Positions 23,767 through 34,490 of a stretch of DNA of 64,000 nt are shown here, one piece after another. The stretch spans positions 1,965,861 to 2,029,860 of the forward strand of contig JALPQD010000293.1 of assembly GCA_023101885.1 (NCBI GenBank), in the 5' to 3' direction. The notes under the pieces are model-generated. The model saw only the letters and a program-made list of their open reading frames with translations, searched no databases and was not told where the DNA came from. A program made the translations under genes and the position numbers. Position 1 is the stretch's first letter. Each line of letters opens with the position of its first letter. The DNA comes from Typhlomys cinereus (Eukaryota > Chordata > Mammalia > Rodentia > Platacanthomyidae).

Positions 23767-24137
23767 CCCCCTTTTGCACCCCACCCCGCTCCGCCGGTCG
23801 GGACGTGCTTGCCGGTCCAGCCGGGCCTCAACCCCGCGCCCTAGGTGGTGAGTACCCCCCCCACCGCCCACCAGGACCCCAGGTCGGCCCACAGGGACCC
23901 GGCACCGACTCCCACCATCCAGCCAGAGCCGCGCGCGCGGGGGCCGAGGGACGAGGAGGACCTCCCCCTGCGCCCGGGCCCGCCCCAGCTGCCCTCGGGT
24001 TAAATAGCTCCACGCCATCGCCCCCATCCCCCTTTGCACCCCACCCTGCTCCACCGGTCAGGACGCGCGCGCGGTCCAGCCGGGCCTCACCCCACGACCT
24101 AGGTAAGTCTCCGCCCGCCCCGCCCACCAGACCCCAG
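23767..24137 (+). promoter_or_regulatory. LINE-1 5' UTR with two 260-bp tandem monomers (promoter)
   Basis: This is a CpG-rich island in otherwise AT-rich DNA. The block 'tgcaccccaccc(c/t)gctcc' occurs at 23775 and again at 24035, giving a monomer period of 260 bp. The first monomer is essentially complete and the second is partial, joining the non-monomeric leader. In rodents, L1 promoters are often built from such monomers, so promoter activity is inferred from family knowledge. A consensus 5' splice-site sequence AGGTAAGT lies at 24101-24108. Proline-rich and arginine/glycine-rich ORFs through here are composition artefacts. Confidence 0.85.
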
Positions 24138-24183
24138 GCCAAATAATTCAGTTTAGTGAAATTGAGAGATCTTAAGAGTTAAA

Positions 24184-25252
24184 ATGACAATGCCAAAGTC
24201 AAAGTGCAAATCCATGAGAAGCAACAATCAAGTAAACAAATTTCCCACTGAATAAATTAATCCCATAATGTTAGACTCCAAGAAGAACAAACCCATGGAA
24301 AAAGGCCAAGAAAGCCCCACCCAGGATATAGACTTTCAAAATATGATCATTACCATGTTCAATACTATGAAAGAGGAAATCAGGGAGGAATTACATAATC
24401 GAATCAATCGCTTTGAAGAGGAACACAACAGACATCTGGAAGAGTTGAGAAAAACAGTGCAAGAAACAAAAAGTGGCATAGAGCAGTTAAAACAGACTCA
24501 AGCAGAGTTTAAAACTGAGCTAAAAGACAAGTTATCTTCAACCCAGAATGCCACAGAGTCTTATCAACAGAACTAACCAAGCAGAAAACAGAATTTCAGA
24601 CCTTGAAGATAAAGTGGGAGTACTAACCAGCTCAATGGAAGAGGTTGTTAAAGCCAAAAAGATACTTGAGAGAAATATCCAAGAGATATGGGACACCCTG
24701 AAAAAGCCTAACATGCGTATTCATGGAATACCGGAGCAAGAATCTCAAAATACCACCCTTGAGGAAATTTTTCAAACGATCATCAAGGAAAACTTTCCTC
24801 ATCTAAAAAAAGAGAGGCCCATCCATATACAAGAGGCATTCCGCACCCCAAACAGATACGACCAAAATAGAAGCACGCCGCGGCAAATAATAGTTAAAAC
24901 ACTCCACATTCAAGATAAAGAACTGGTGCTGAGAGCTTCAAGAGAGAAAAAATAAGTCACTTTTAAAGGTAAACCTATTAAAATAACAAATGACTTCTCA
25001 GTCGAAACAGTAAAAGCAAGAAGAGCTTGGAGAGACATACTTCAAGTATTGAATGAGCAAAAATGTCAACCCAGGCTGATTTACCCTGCAAAACTATCAG
25101 TCATGATCGAGGGAGAAAGAAAAATTTTCCAGCACTAAGACAACTTGAAGGGATACATGGCCACCAAACCAGGCCTTCAAAAAATGCTAGAAATGATACT
25201 CAAGCGTGACGAAAAAAACAGGCATATCCAGGAGAACAGAAGGCAAGTATAA
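24184..25252 (+). pseudogene. LINE-1 ORF1 (RNA-binding chaperone), inactivated
   Basis: ORF1p is the trimeric nucleic-acid chaperone that coats L1 RNA in the cytoplasm. The ancestral start is probably the ATG at 24184 or 24190 (lysine-rich N-terminus), in frame with the later ATG at 24268. The layout is a coiled-coil region at about 24330-24680, an RRM-like domain at about 24700-24950 (MRIHGIPE ... ENFPHLKK ... RTPNRYDQNR) and a C-terminal domain with KARRAW, KCQP and IEGER blocks at about 25010-25130. Breaks seen: TAA at 24253-24255, a frameshift near 24560, TAA at 24953-24955 (probably from CAA), and TAA at 25136-25138. The full span of about 356 codons equals the usual rodent ORF1 length. 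Not functional. Confidence 0.92.
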
Positions 25253-25302
25253 CATCATTAAAAACGAAGCAATATACTTATAAAAGCTACTAAACATAAG
25301 AA

Positions 25303-28300
25303 ATGTCTGGAATTAACAATAGTTTCTCCATTATAACACTACATGTTAATGGAATTAATTCACCGATGAAGAGACACAGATTACAAACATGGATTAAAAA
25401 TCACAATCCATCAATCTGCTGCCTGCGGGAAACCCATCTCACCACAAAAGATAGGCACGCTCTAAAAATAAAAGGCTGGTCAACAATTCTACAAGCAAAT
25501 GGAAGCAGAAAAGCAGGCAGGGTAGCCATTATGCTATCAGACAAAGTGGATTTCAAACCAAAGATAATTATAAGAGACACGGATGGATACTACATTTTAG
25601 TCACAGGTACAATTCACCAGGAAGACTTCACAATACTGAACATATATGCACCCAATACGGGCCCCTCCACATTCATTAAGAAAACCCTACAGCGTCTAAA
25701 GCAAGAAACCAAACCCCAAACGATAATTCTTGGGGACTTCAACACCGCCCTCTCAACATGGGATAGATCAACAGGTCAAAAGCTTAACAGAGACACTTTG
25801 GAACTTAATCAAACCCTGAAAGAAATGGACCTTACAGATCTCTATTGAACTTTTCATCCATGCACCAAAGAATACACATTTTTCTCAGCAGCATACGGAA
25901 CTTTCTCCAAAATAGATCACATATTGGGCCACAAAACGAATCTACACATATACAAAGGTGTTGAAATTCTAACCTGTGCCCTATCAGACCACCATGGCCT
26001 AAAGCTGGACATCCACAACACAACAAACAAGAGAAAATACACTAACTCCTGGAAACTTAACAATATGATGCTGAATGAGAACTGGATTCAGGAAGAAATT
26101 AAAAAGGAAATTCAAGATTTCCTATAAAAAGTGAAGGATAACAAAAATACAACTTACCAAAATCTCTGGGACACAATGAAAGCTGTTCTAAGAGGTAAGT
26201 TCATAGCTCTTAATGCCTACGTCAAAAAAATGGAAACATCAGAAATAAACAACTTAAGAATGCAGCTTAAAGCTTTAGAGAAACTAGAGCAATCTGATCC
26301 CAAAAGTAGTAGAAGAGAGGAGATTAGCAAAATAAGGGGAGAAATATCTGAAATCGAGATTAAGAAAACGATAGAAAAAATCAACCAGTCAAAAAGCTGG
26401 TTCTTTGAAAAAATCAATAAGATTGATACACCCCTAGCTAAACTAACCAAAAGCAAGAGAGAGAAAACCCAAATTAACAAAATTAGAAATGAACATGGAG
26501 TTATCACTACTGATACCCAAGAAATCCAGAGAATTATAACATCATATTTCAAAAACTTATACTCTGTGAAGTTTGACAACACAAAAGAGATGGATGAATT
26601 TCTAAGTAAACACAACTTACCTAAATTGAATCAGGAAGTTGTGAATTATTTAAATAGTCCTATAACATATAAGGAAATTGAGGAAGTAATCTCGAATCTT
26701 CCCACCAAAAAATGTCCTGGACCAGATGGATTCAGCACAGAATTCTACCAGACATTTAAGGAGTTAATAACACCAATACTCCTTAAACTGTTCCATCAAA
26801 TAGCAAAGGAAGGAACACTACCAAATTCCTTCTATGAAGCTAATATGGTTTTAATCCCAAAACCTAATAAAGATTCGCTTAAAAAAGAAAACTATAGGAC
26901 GATCTCCCCGATGAACACAGATGCAAAGATTCTCAACAACGTCTTAGCAAATCGGATTCAGAAACATATTAAAAGATCATTCATGGGGACCAAGTAGGCT
27001 TCATCCCCGGCACACAAGGTTGGTTCAACATACGCAAATCAATAAATGTAATTCATCATGTAAACCAGTCCAAAGTCCAAGACCACATGATACTCTCGAT
27101 AGATGCAGAAAAAGCTTTTGACAAGATCCAACAGCCTTTTATGATCAAAACGCTAGAGACAGTAGGAATGGAAGGAACCTTTATCAATATAATAAAAGCT
27201 GTATACAACAAGCCCACAGCAAGGATTATGCTCAATGGGGAACAATTGGAAGCATTCCCACTTCGATCAGGAACTAGACAAGGCTGTCCACTCTCACCAC
27301 TTCTATTCAATATTGTACTTGAAGTGTTAGCTGAAGCCATAAGATAAGAAAGGGACATAAGAGGGATTCAAATCGGCAAGGAAGAAGTCAAGCTATCCCT
27401 ATTTGCAGATGACATGATCTTATACCTGAGTGATCCCAAAAACTCCACCAGGAAGCTCCTGGAACTAATTGAGAAGTTCAGCAGGGTGGCAGGATACAAA
27501 ATAAATGTGCAAAAATCAGAGGCCTTCCTATATGCCCAGAATGAAAGAAGTGAAAAAGCCTTGAGAGAAACAATCCCATTTATTATAGACCCTAAAAAAA
27601 TGAAATACCTTGGTATAAACCTAACTAAGGAGGTAAAAGACCTTTACAATGAAAACTTTAAAACCCTAAAGAAAGAAATAGCAGAAGACACCAGAAGGTG
27701 GAAAGACCTCCCTTGTTCCTGGATTGGCAGAATCAACATCGTGAAAATGACCATCCTACCAAAGGCAATATACAGATTCAATGCTATACCAATCAAAATC
27801 CCAAAGCAATTCTTCAAAGAAGTTGACCAAACAATCTCAAAGTTCATATGGAGGCACAAAAGACCCAGGATAGCAAAAACAATCCTGAGTAACAAAAACA
27901 CAGCTGGAGGTATTACCATACCAAACCTTAGTCTATACTACAAATCCATAGTTATAAAGACAGCCTGGTACTGGCTCCAAAACAGACACACAGATCAATG
28001 GATAAGGAATGAAGACCCAGATATAAGCCCACAAAGTTACAGCCATTTGGTCTTTGACAAAGGGGCCCAAAGAATCCAATGGAAAAAGAACAGCATCTTC
28101 AACAAATGGTGCTGGCAAAACTGGATCTCCACATGCAGAAGATTAAAGCTGGACCTGTACTTGTCACCATGTACAAGACTTAATTCCAAATGGATCAAGG
28201 ACCTTGATATCAGGCCAGAGACTATAAAAACCATAGTTGAAAGGATAGGGAAGTCCCTCGAGCTGATTGGGCTAGGCCAACAGTTCCTAAACAGACATCC

Positions 28301-29129
28301 AATGGCACAGTCACTGCTACCAACTCTCAACAGTTGGGATCTTGTGAAATTAAAGAGGTTCTGTTCAGATAAAGAGATTGTAACACAAGCTCAAAGGCAA
28401 CCCACAGAATGGGAGAAAATCTTCACTAACCACATATCTGATAGAGCTCTATTGTCCAGAGTGCACAAAGAACTTAGAAAACTAAACACTAAGGAATCCA
28501 ATGGCCCAATTAAAAAATGGGCCCTGGAACTTAAAAGAAACTTTACCAGGGATGAAATTAAAATGTCTAACAAATATCTTAAAAAATGTTCCACTTCTTT
28601 AGCCATCAGGGAAATGCAAATCAAAACTTCCCTGAGATATCATCTCACCCCGGTCAGGATGGCAAAAATCCACAATACTAACAACGACAAATGCTGGAGA
28701 GGATGTGGAGAGAGGGGAACTCTCCTACATTGCTGGTGGGATTGCAGGCTCATACAGCCACTCTGGCGAGCCGTCTGGAGATGCTTAAAGAAATTAAAGA
28801 TTGAAATGCCATATGACCCTGCTATTCCACTTTTGGGAATAACCCCCCATACAGCAGAGGTTCACCTGGATAGCACAAGCACGACCATGTTCATAGCAGC
28901 ACTGTTTACAATAGCAAAGTCATGGAATCAACCTAAATGTCCAACATTTGACGAGTGGATAAGGAAAGAGTGGTACATCTATACAATGGAGTACTACTCA
29001 GCCATCAAAAATGATGAATTACTGGAATTTGCCGGGAAATGGATGTCATTAGAAACAATTATATTAAGTGAAGTATCCTAGACTCAGAAAATTAAGCGCC
29101 GTATATACTCCCTAATAGGTGGCTCCTAG
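25303..29129 (+). pseudogene. LINE-1 ORF2 (endonuclease / reverse transcriptase), inactivated
   Basis: ORF2p nicks target DNA and reverse-transcribes L1 RNA at the nick. The N-terminal APE-like endonuclease keeps its key residues: an Asn in HVNGINSP, the Glu of RETHLT, the Tyr of IYAPN, Asp/Asn of GDFNT, Asp of KIDHIL and the final SDHH. The reverse transcriptase region shows [19 protein letters not shown] and the FADD catalytic box (27402-27413). The C-terminal Cys/His knuckle (CWRGCG ... LLHCWWDC) lies at about 28690-28755. Breaks: TGA 25846-25848, TAA 26125-26127, a one-base loss near 26975, TAA 27345-27347 and TAG 29079-29081. The ancestral stop is at 29127-29129, giving about 1,275 codons, the normal length. 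Not functional. Confidence 0.95.
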
Positions 29130-30120
29130 TACCAAACCCACCCAGCCCACCTAGAGACAGTAATTCCAAGGATTATGAACAGGAGGGATGGGGTAGGAGG
29201 GGCACACCAGAAAGAAGGAGAGAAGGGACCATGTTACAGCAGGGAAAATAGGCCTCCACCAAGACCCAAATAAGTAATGAGACATCTTATTAAGTTCACA
29301 GACTTTTGTTCCTGATCATTTACTACTGAGGGGGAGTGATCTCACCAGAAGAGGAGGGCATATAGTCTGGCAGATAAAAAGTAACAATTTTGCAAATGGG
29401 TGATAGACCCCTCCCTCACTGTGGTTTCCCACTTTTATTACATCTACCTTTGAATGTGCTTTTATCACAAGACTCTAACAGCTTTTTGTCTCTGGCCAGG
29501 GGATAACATACAATGCCTACCAGGATGGAGTGAAGGGCATTGCAGGAGCAGCAAAACTGCAAAAAAAAAATCAACAAACCACAATCCAGAACTTCAGAGA
29601 CTCTGTATCAACCACCTAGAACTAGGCCAGCTTAGTCTCTCCCCATCTTGAAGCTCAGGGAAATTTGCGGAAGAGGGGGAGGTAAGAGTGTAAGAGCATA
29701 AGGATGGGAGGAGCAATTATATGTAAGATACTCTATTCTAGTTAGGGCTGAAGCAATCATAATTGGACTTTGCATGCGCATTGTCCAACACACTGTTGAC
29801 CTCACAAAGTCTAGCATCTGGTAAAGGCACCAAGATCCTTGGAGGCAAAGGATTGGCAGCCACAGCAGTGTTCCTATACCTAAGGGGAACACGGGAAAGG
29901 GTTCGGCAAAGGCCACTGGGTCCTTGTACGTCATCGGAGAGGAGGTCCCAGAGGAAAATCAGACATGCACAAGAAAGGACTCTCTGGGAATTGGGGTGGG
30001 AGGCACTGGGGGATGGGGAGGGAGAGGGGTGGGGAGGGGGAGAAGGGGGTTCGGGGGGAGGAGGAGGGAGGGAGGGAACTGGTGTACCTAATAAGTTTGT
30101 ATGAGCTGAAATAAAAAAAA
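29130..30120 (+). other. LINE-1 3' UTR with G-rich polypurine tract and A-tail
   Basis: The tract at 29985-30085 is almost all purine, with many G3-G6 runs, followed by 'gtttgtatgagctgaaata' and an A-rich tail at 30104-30120. All younger L1 copies in the window (303, 19735, 23252, 44850 antisense, 52600 antisense) keep this tract. Known L1 biology links such tracts to G-quadruplex formation. That is not shown here. Confidence 0.85.
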
Positions 30121-30135
30121 AAACATATAAAATGA
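30121..30135 (+). repeat. Target-site duplication, 3' copy, of the full-length L1
   Basis: aaacatataaaatga, identical to 23752-23766. The A-tail makes the left boundary ambiguous by a few bases. Confidence 0.92.
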
Positions 30136-30422
30136 ATTCATGGCTAGACAGAAACCCAAATGAGATCTATTATAATTTAAATGACTGCAGATGACACTAA
30201 TCTATTAATATCATCAATAGCATCATCAATTTACCTCTATCATTTATCATTTATCACATGCCAATCATTTGGCTATCTAATATATCTCTTTATATATGTG
30301 TGTATGTGTGTGTATCTCTACATTTCTCTATTAATCATTTATTATCTGTGTGTCCATGTATTTATCTATGAATCCTCATCTATCATATATCTACCAATTA
30401 TATTCTGTACACATGTGCATTA
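30136..30422. other. Unassigned sequence rich in ATC/TATC motifs
   Basis: Interrupted TCTA/ATCA simple sequence leads into the microsatellite. The 140-codon ORF over 30181-30603 (mostly Tyr, Ser, Ile, Leu) is a composition artefact. Confidence 0.5.
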
Positions 30423-30433
30423 TTATCTATCTG

Positions 30434-30472
<39 letters not shown>

Positions 30473-30476
30473 CTCT
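30423..30476 (+). repeat. (TCTA)n microsatellite
   Basis: About ten near-perfect TCTA units, with a diverged TCTG unit near the left end. Confidence 0.95.
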
Positions 30477-31159
30477 ATGGAGAGATAGATATCTTTATCA
30501 TCCATCTATCATTTGTGGGCACATTACATCAAATAAGTACTGGTTATTATTAAGCATAATAATCTATAATAGTATAAACACTGTTGGAATTTCAATCTGT
30601 TGATAAATTCATACATACAAATTTTATTACAATCTTGCACACGTATTCACATCAAGAATTATTTTCAGGCTTCTTCCTTACCTCTTTCCTGCTTCCTTCT
30701 TCATTTGTGGCAACAGTGAGCAAACCATGACCTTCACATGCTTCACCATTAGACTTCATCCCAGTCCAGAAATCCATGTATCTCCACTATTTTCCATACA
30801 GGAAGTTAGCTCAACACAATTCTGTAAGATGGCAGGAATTAACCTTTCTCAGTCTGCCATTTCCTCTTTATTTTTTAAATGCACTGTGTATCTTCTTCGG
30901 CTCATCTGGCTTCAAATGATCATTAATGGCAGTACATGAGCTGTGGTATTTGTCTGAGGCATCATCATTTACCTTAGATGATATCATTCCCATATGGATA
31001 TATTTGCTAGTTTAGAGTGACTGTTCTTTCTTTTTTGAGCATAAGATATTTTATCCCTTAAAATCTGCTTTCCCTGTTTTAAATAATTCGGAAGCTTCCA
31101 ATTCATTTAATACTGAAAAGTACTGTCAGAGAGTTAATTTAAACAAATTTCATAATTGA
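30477..31159. other. Unassigned AT-rich sequence
   Basis: No recognised gene or repeat. Confidence 0.4.
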
Positions 31160-31450
31160 AAATAATCATGTTTGGGCTATGGCCGTGGAATATAATACAA
31201 ACGGCTGGTTGAGAGAGTTGACATCCTTGTGTATACTTGGCTAGACATGCTGTCTGGCAAGTAAGGATGGTCCCTCTCTCAGCCATTACATAGAGATAGT
31301 ATGGCCAGTTCCCTCTGCCTGGTGTTGGTGCGTGCTCTCTCATCAAGCTGGACTACAGACTGGACTATCAGTGAGAAAATAAACCCCTTGCTCCCTTAAG
31401 CCATTTGATGGTCATTTGTCAGCAACATTGCAGGTAAATTGCAACAGGCT
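31160..31450 (+). mobile_element. MaLR-type LTR fragment (MT/ORR1-like 3' part)
   Basis: The poly(A) signal region 'aataaaccccttgctccctt' (about 31378-31397), followed by 'agccatttgatggtcatttg' and ending 'gcaacagg', matches the 3' end typical of rodent MT/ORR1 LTRs. The 5' limit is unclear. No internal retroviral sequence. Confidence 0.6.
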
Positions 31451-33173
31451 GTCTTATAAATAATATATAAATTATGTTACTCAAACAACTGTGGACATTG
31501 TAGAGGAATATGCACCTTGCAAGTCCCAGTTTAAAAAAGACCCGCAATCTTGGAATGTGTAACAGATAGGCTTTGTTGATTTCTCTTCCCTGGAACTATT
31601 TAATACGAGCAGCAAAACAGCATAATAAGACAATCAGTATAGAGCAAAGAAAACAATAAGGAACTTCTGGGAAAATTTCACATTGTCACAGGTCTATCAG
31701 TAAGTCATATTGGTTCCTTATACTCATTGTGCAACCATTTATTGAAAGGGCATAAGGTGGGAAAAAGTCAGGGCATGCAACACTTTCATGGAAAGTTAAT
31801 GGTTTTCCTGTACACACATAAAATTGTCCCAGGTTATTTTTTGAGCTTTTTGTAAGAATATATACTATAAGAGTAAGGTTATTCTCCAGGACGTGTAATT
31901 GATTATCCTGCTTTTGTTATGGTTTAAAAATATTCATAAAATTTGGTGTAGAAATTCTGATTTTGAAAAATGGCATTTAAAGACAAGCACATATAATATA
32001 TTAAGCTTGATAAGATTTTTCAGATGAATTTATCCTCTAAAAAGCCAATTGCAACAATAAAATTCTGGCAACAACTAAATTTTCTGCTATGAAAATGAAA
32101 TTTAAATGTAAGAATACGTCTTAACTAAATTTTTGAAAAATTACTCAGTTGTGTTGTTAAATACATTAGGAGACAGGAGCTGAATACAGCAGATTAAATG
32201 CAAGAGCAGTACAAAGTTATATAATCTAGAATAAGCAAACTAAAATATTTATAAAAATAATATCTAATATTAGAATTATGACATTTTATTTTCTTCATAA
32301 GTTTACTTCATATTCATTTTCTGAATCCTTTCATTTGTGTGAATTTTGCAATAAAAACCACATATTATTTAAAACCATAAACTAAGGGCATAAATGTAAC
32401 ATGAAAAATTGAAAGTGGGATAGCAGTTCTTGATATTCAGCTTGTGTGGGTCCAACTTTGATTACAGCAGAGAAGAAAGATGATCCAGTCACAGGGTCAA
32501 CATACTCCAGTATTCAATGAGTCTCCAAAGGCTCAGTTTGGATGAGCCCCAAAATATTCAGCTGTGCTATTGAAAATTAACCTGTATCATCTAACCCTCT
32601 GAGGTTTACAGTGCTAAAGATAAAATTTGACCAAGCAATAAAATAAAATGTAGGAAGAAGTGTGACATACAGGTTCAAAATTGCTTGTAGGCTTAAAAAG
32701 TGATATTTGCCAATGGTTTTAAATGGAGGATAGCATAGATTAAAACATACATTAAAGTATAAACTAGAATGTATTTATGTAAAATGTATTCACATCAGGA
32801 AGGGCAAAATTTTTTTGTTTTAATTACACATACAGCTAGGTTCTTTTTTTTGTTTTTTTGATATGCATTTGTAAACACATGCCCACTCATATATTCATAA
32901 GTGCATACTCAACAGAGATGAAAATAAATTGAACAGCAAATTGTAAACTAAAAATAAAGTAGAACATGTTAATATTCCTTTCTTTGCACCTCCATATAAA
33001 TAAGACCACATATAGATATGACAGTTGCATAACACTGTAAATATTTTAATTATAGCAAAACTAAAATCTAATAAATATACTGTTTAATTTGAACTACATA
33101 AAATTCTGCTTTTCAACTTCCTTTTGTGAGTAAATAGAGTGGATGTTTTGGACATGATTAAAAATAAATTAGT
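31451..33173. other. Long AT-rich stretch without recognised elements
   Basis: 1.7 kb, very AT-rich, with T-runs at about 32810-32861. No supported gene or repeat. Confidence 0.45.
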
Positions 33174-33468
33174 GGGCTGGAGAGGTGGCTCAGGGATTAA
33201 GCCTCTGCCTTGCAGGCGGAAGGTCCTGAGTTCGGATCCTAGACCCCACATATAGAAGCCAGGTGGAAGCAGGGGCGGCCTGCGCTTCTTGTCCTGGTAG
33301 GGCGGAGCCTGTGAATCCCCGGGGCAAAGTAGACAAGAAGGAGGTGGAGGCGGTCTATGGTGGTTCCCGAATTCATCCGTGGTTCTACACACACACAGAC
33401 ATGCGCGCGCACATACATACGCACACATGCACAATTGAATAAATAATAATAAAAAAATAAAAAAAATC
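33174..33468 (+). mobile_element. Long ID-headed SINE, copy 4
   Basis: Complete: head gggctggagaggtggctcag, B box about 33226-33238, GC-rich body, 'cccgaattcatccgtggttc' block, CA/CG segment 33389-33432, 'caattgaataaataat' and an A-rich tail. The long minus-strand ORF (153 codons) that spans it is a shadow. Confidence 0.92.
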
Positions 33469-33864
33469 TTAGTCATAGCTTCAATAGCGGGATAACCTTT
33501 GATTATATAAGAAAATACAATGTACTTAATCTCTCCTGCAGTCATGTATAATTTAGATTAGTCAACATTCAAATCACTAGTGTATTCCTCAAAATGATTG
33601 TGAACATTTCTTTAACAAGTATACATAGTTGGCATTATATCAGATGCAAAGCAGATTACTTTAGTTACTTGTTGCCAAAAAATACCTGCCTCAAGCAAGT
33701 TAAGTTTCCAGATTATAGTCCACCACCGTAGGGAAATTACCTTTACAGGAGCCTGAATCAGTTGGATTCATCACATTCACAGTCACGAAAGAGCAAATGA
33801 ATGCATACAGACTACTTTACTCTCTCCATTTTCATAGAGCTATAGGCCACTTACCAACAAAAGA
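33469..33864. other. Unassigned sequence
   Basis: No recognised element or gene. Confidence 0.4.
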
Positions 33865-34125
33865 CTGGTAGGAGGGAGGAGAGGGGAAATGAGATGGGAA
33901 GAGTTAGACAAAACAAGAGAAGGATGACACAAATGGTTCTGGTTGAATCGAATGTCACAAAACAAAATTAAAAGTGATGAATATAGGAAAGAGACTGCTG
34001 GGAAGGAGTGGAGATAATGAGAATGAAAGAGGATGAGATAAGAAAGGGTGGGAGAGAGTAATCAGAATACATTATATGTATATGCAAGAAATTTTCAAGA
34101 AAAAGTTAATAAAATTACAAAAATA
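33865..34125 (+). mobile_element. Old LINE-1 3' end (Lx-like), diverged
   Basis: Purine-rich sequence followed by 'cagaatacattatatgta' and an A-rich 'gttaataaaattac' end resembles the 3' terminus of old rodent L1 families. Called from layout only. Confidence 0.5.
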
Positions 34126-34214
34126 TTTATGGTCTTCTAAATGCATTGAAATATATAATCAAAATGATTTTTTAAAATGCATGCAATATATTCTAGCATT
34201 TCATTTTTATTTTT

Positions 34215-34221
34215 GTATTTC

Positions 34222-34255
<34 letters not shown>

Positions 34256-34490
34256 ATGTGTGTCAGAGGGCACTATGTGTGTGTGTGTACCTGTGGAGGA
34301 TAAAGGGTGTTTTGGGGAGTCATTCTGGATTGTTTCTACCTCCTTTTAGCTTTGCTCTGGGATTTTTCAGGCTCTCCCCTCCAGTGCAGCCACCATTTCT
34401 ATCTGACTTTTTTACATGGGACCCGGGTTTCAAACTCAGATCCTTCTACCTGTGAGGCAAAGTTTTGACTCCTGAGCCATCTTTCCAACC
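34215..34490 (-). mobile_element. Older member of the ID-headed long SINE family
   Basis: Read on the minus strand, the head 'gttggaaagatggctcagga' (34489-34470) is followed by a degenerate B box near 34430, a family-like body and an AC tract (34224-34251). The body differs from the young copies by many substitutions but is colinear with them. The plus-strand ORFs are shadows. Confidence 0.75.

Larger units (their letters stand above)
23767..30120 (+). mobile_element. Full-length LINE-1
   Basis: A 6.35-kb element with all parts in order: a GC-rich 5' UTR with tandem monomers, ORF1, a 50-bp spacer, ORF2, a 3' UTR with a G-rich polypurine tract, and an A-rich tail. A perfect 15-bp target-site duplication (23752-23766 and 30121-30135) marks a single complete insertion. 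Both ORFs carry inactivating changes, so this copy cannot move on its own, although the close match of its 3' UTR to other copies suggests a fairly young family. It is the reference for the other L1 fragments in the window. Confidence 0.95.

Noticed and set aside
23713..24146. Proline-rich and glycine/arginine-rich ORFs on both strands
   Set aside because: They lie in the GC-rich L1 5' UTR, where stop codons are rare by composition. They are not conserved between the two monomers.
30181..30603. 140-codon Tyr/Ser/Ile/Leu-rich ORF
   Set aside because: It reads through interrupted and perfect TCTA repeats.
33084..33545. 153-codon minus-strand ORF with a cysteine-rich core
   Set aside because: Most of it is the antisense translation of a SINE. 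The same peptide pattern recurs at every copy of that SINE (8435, 15373, 17435, 36903, 41319, 57071).
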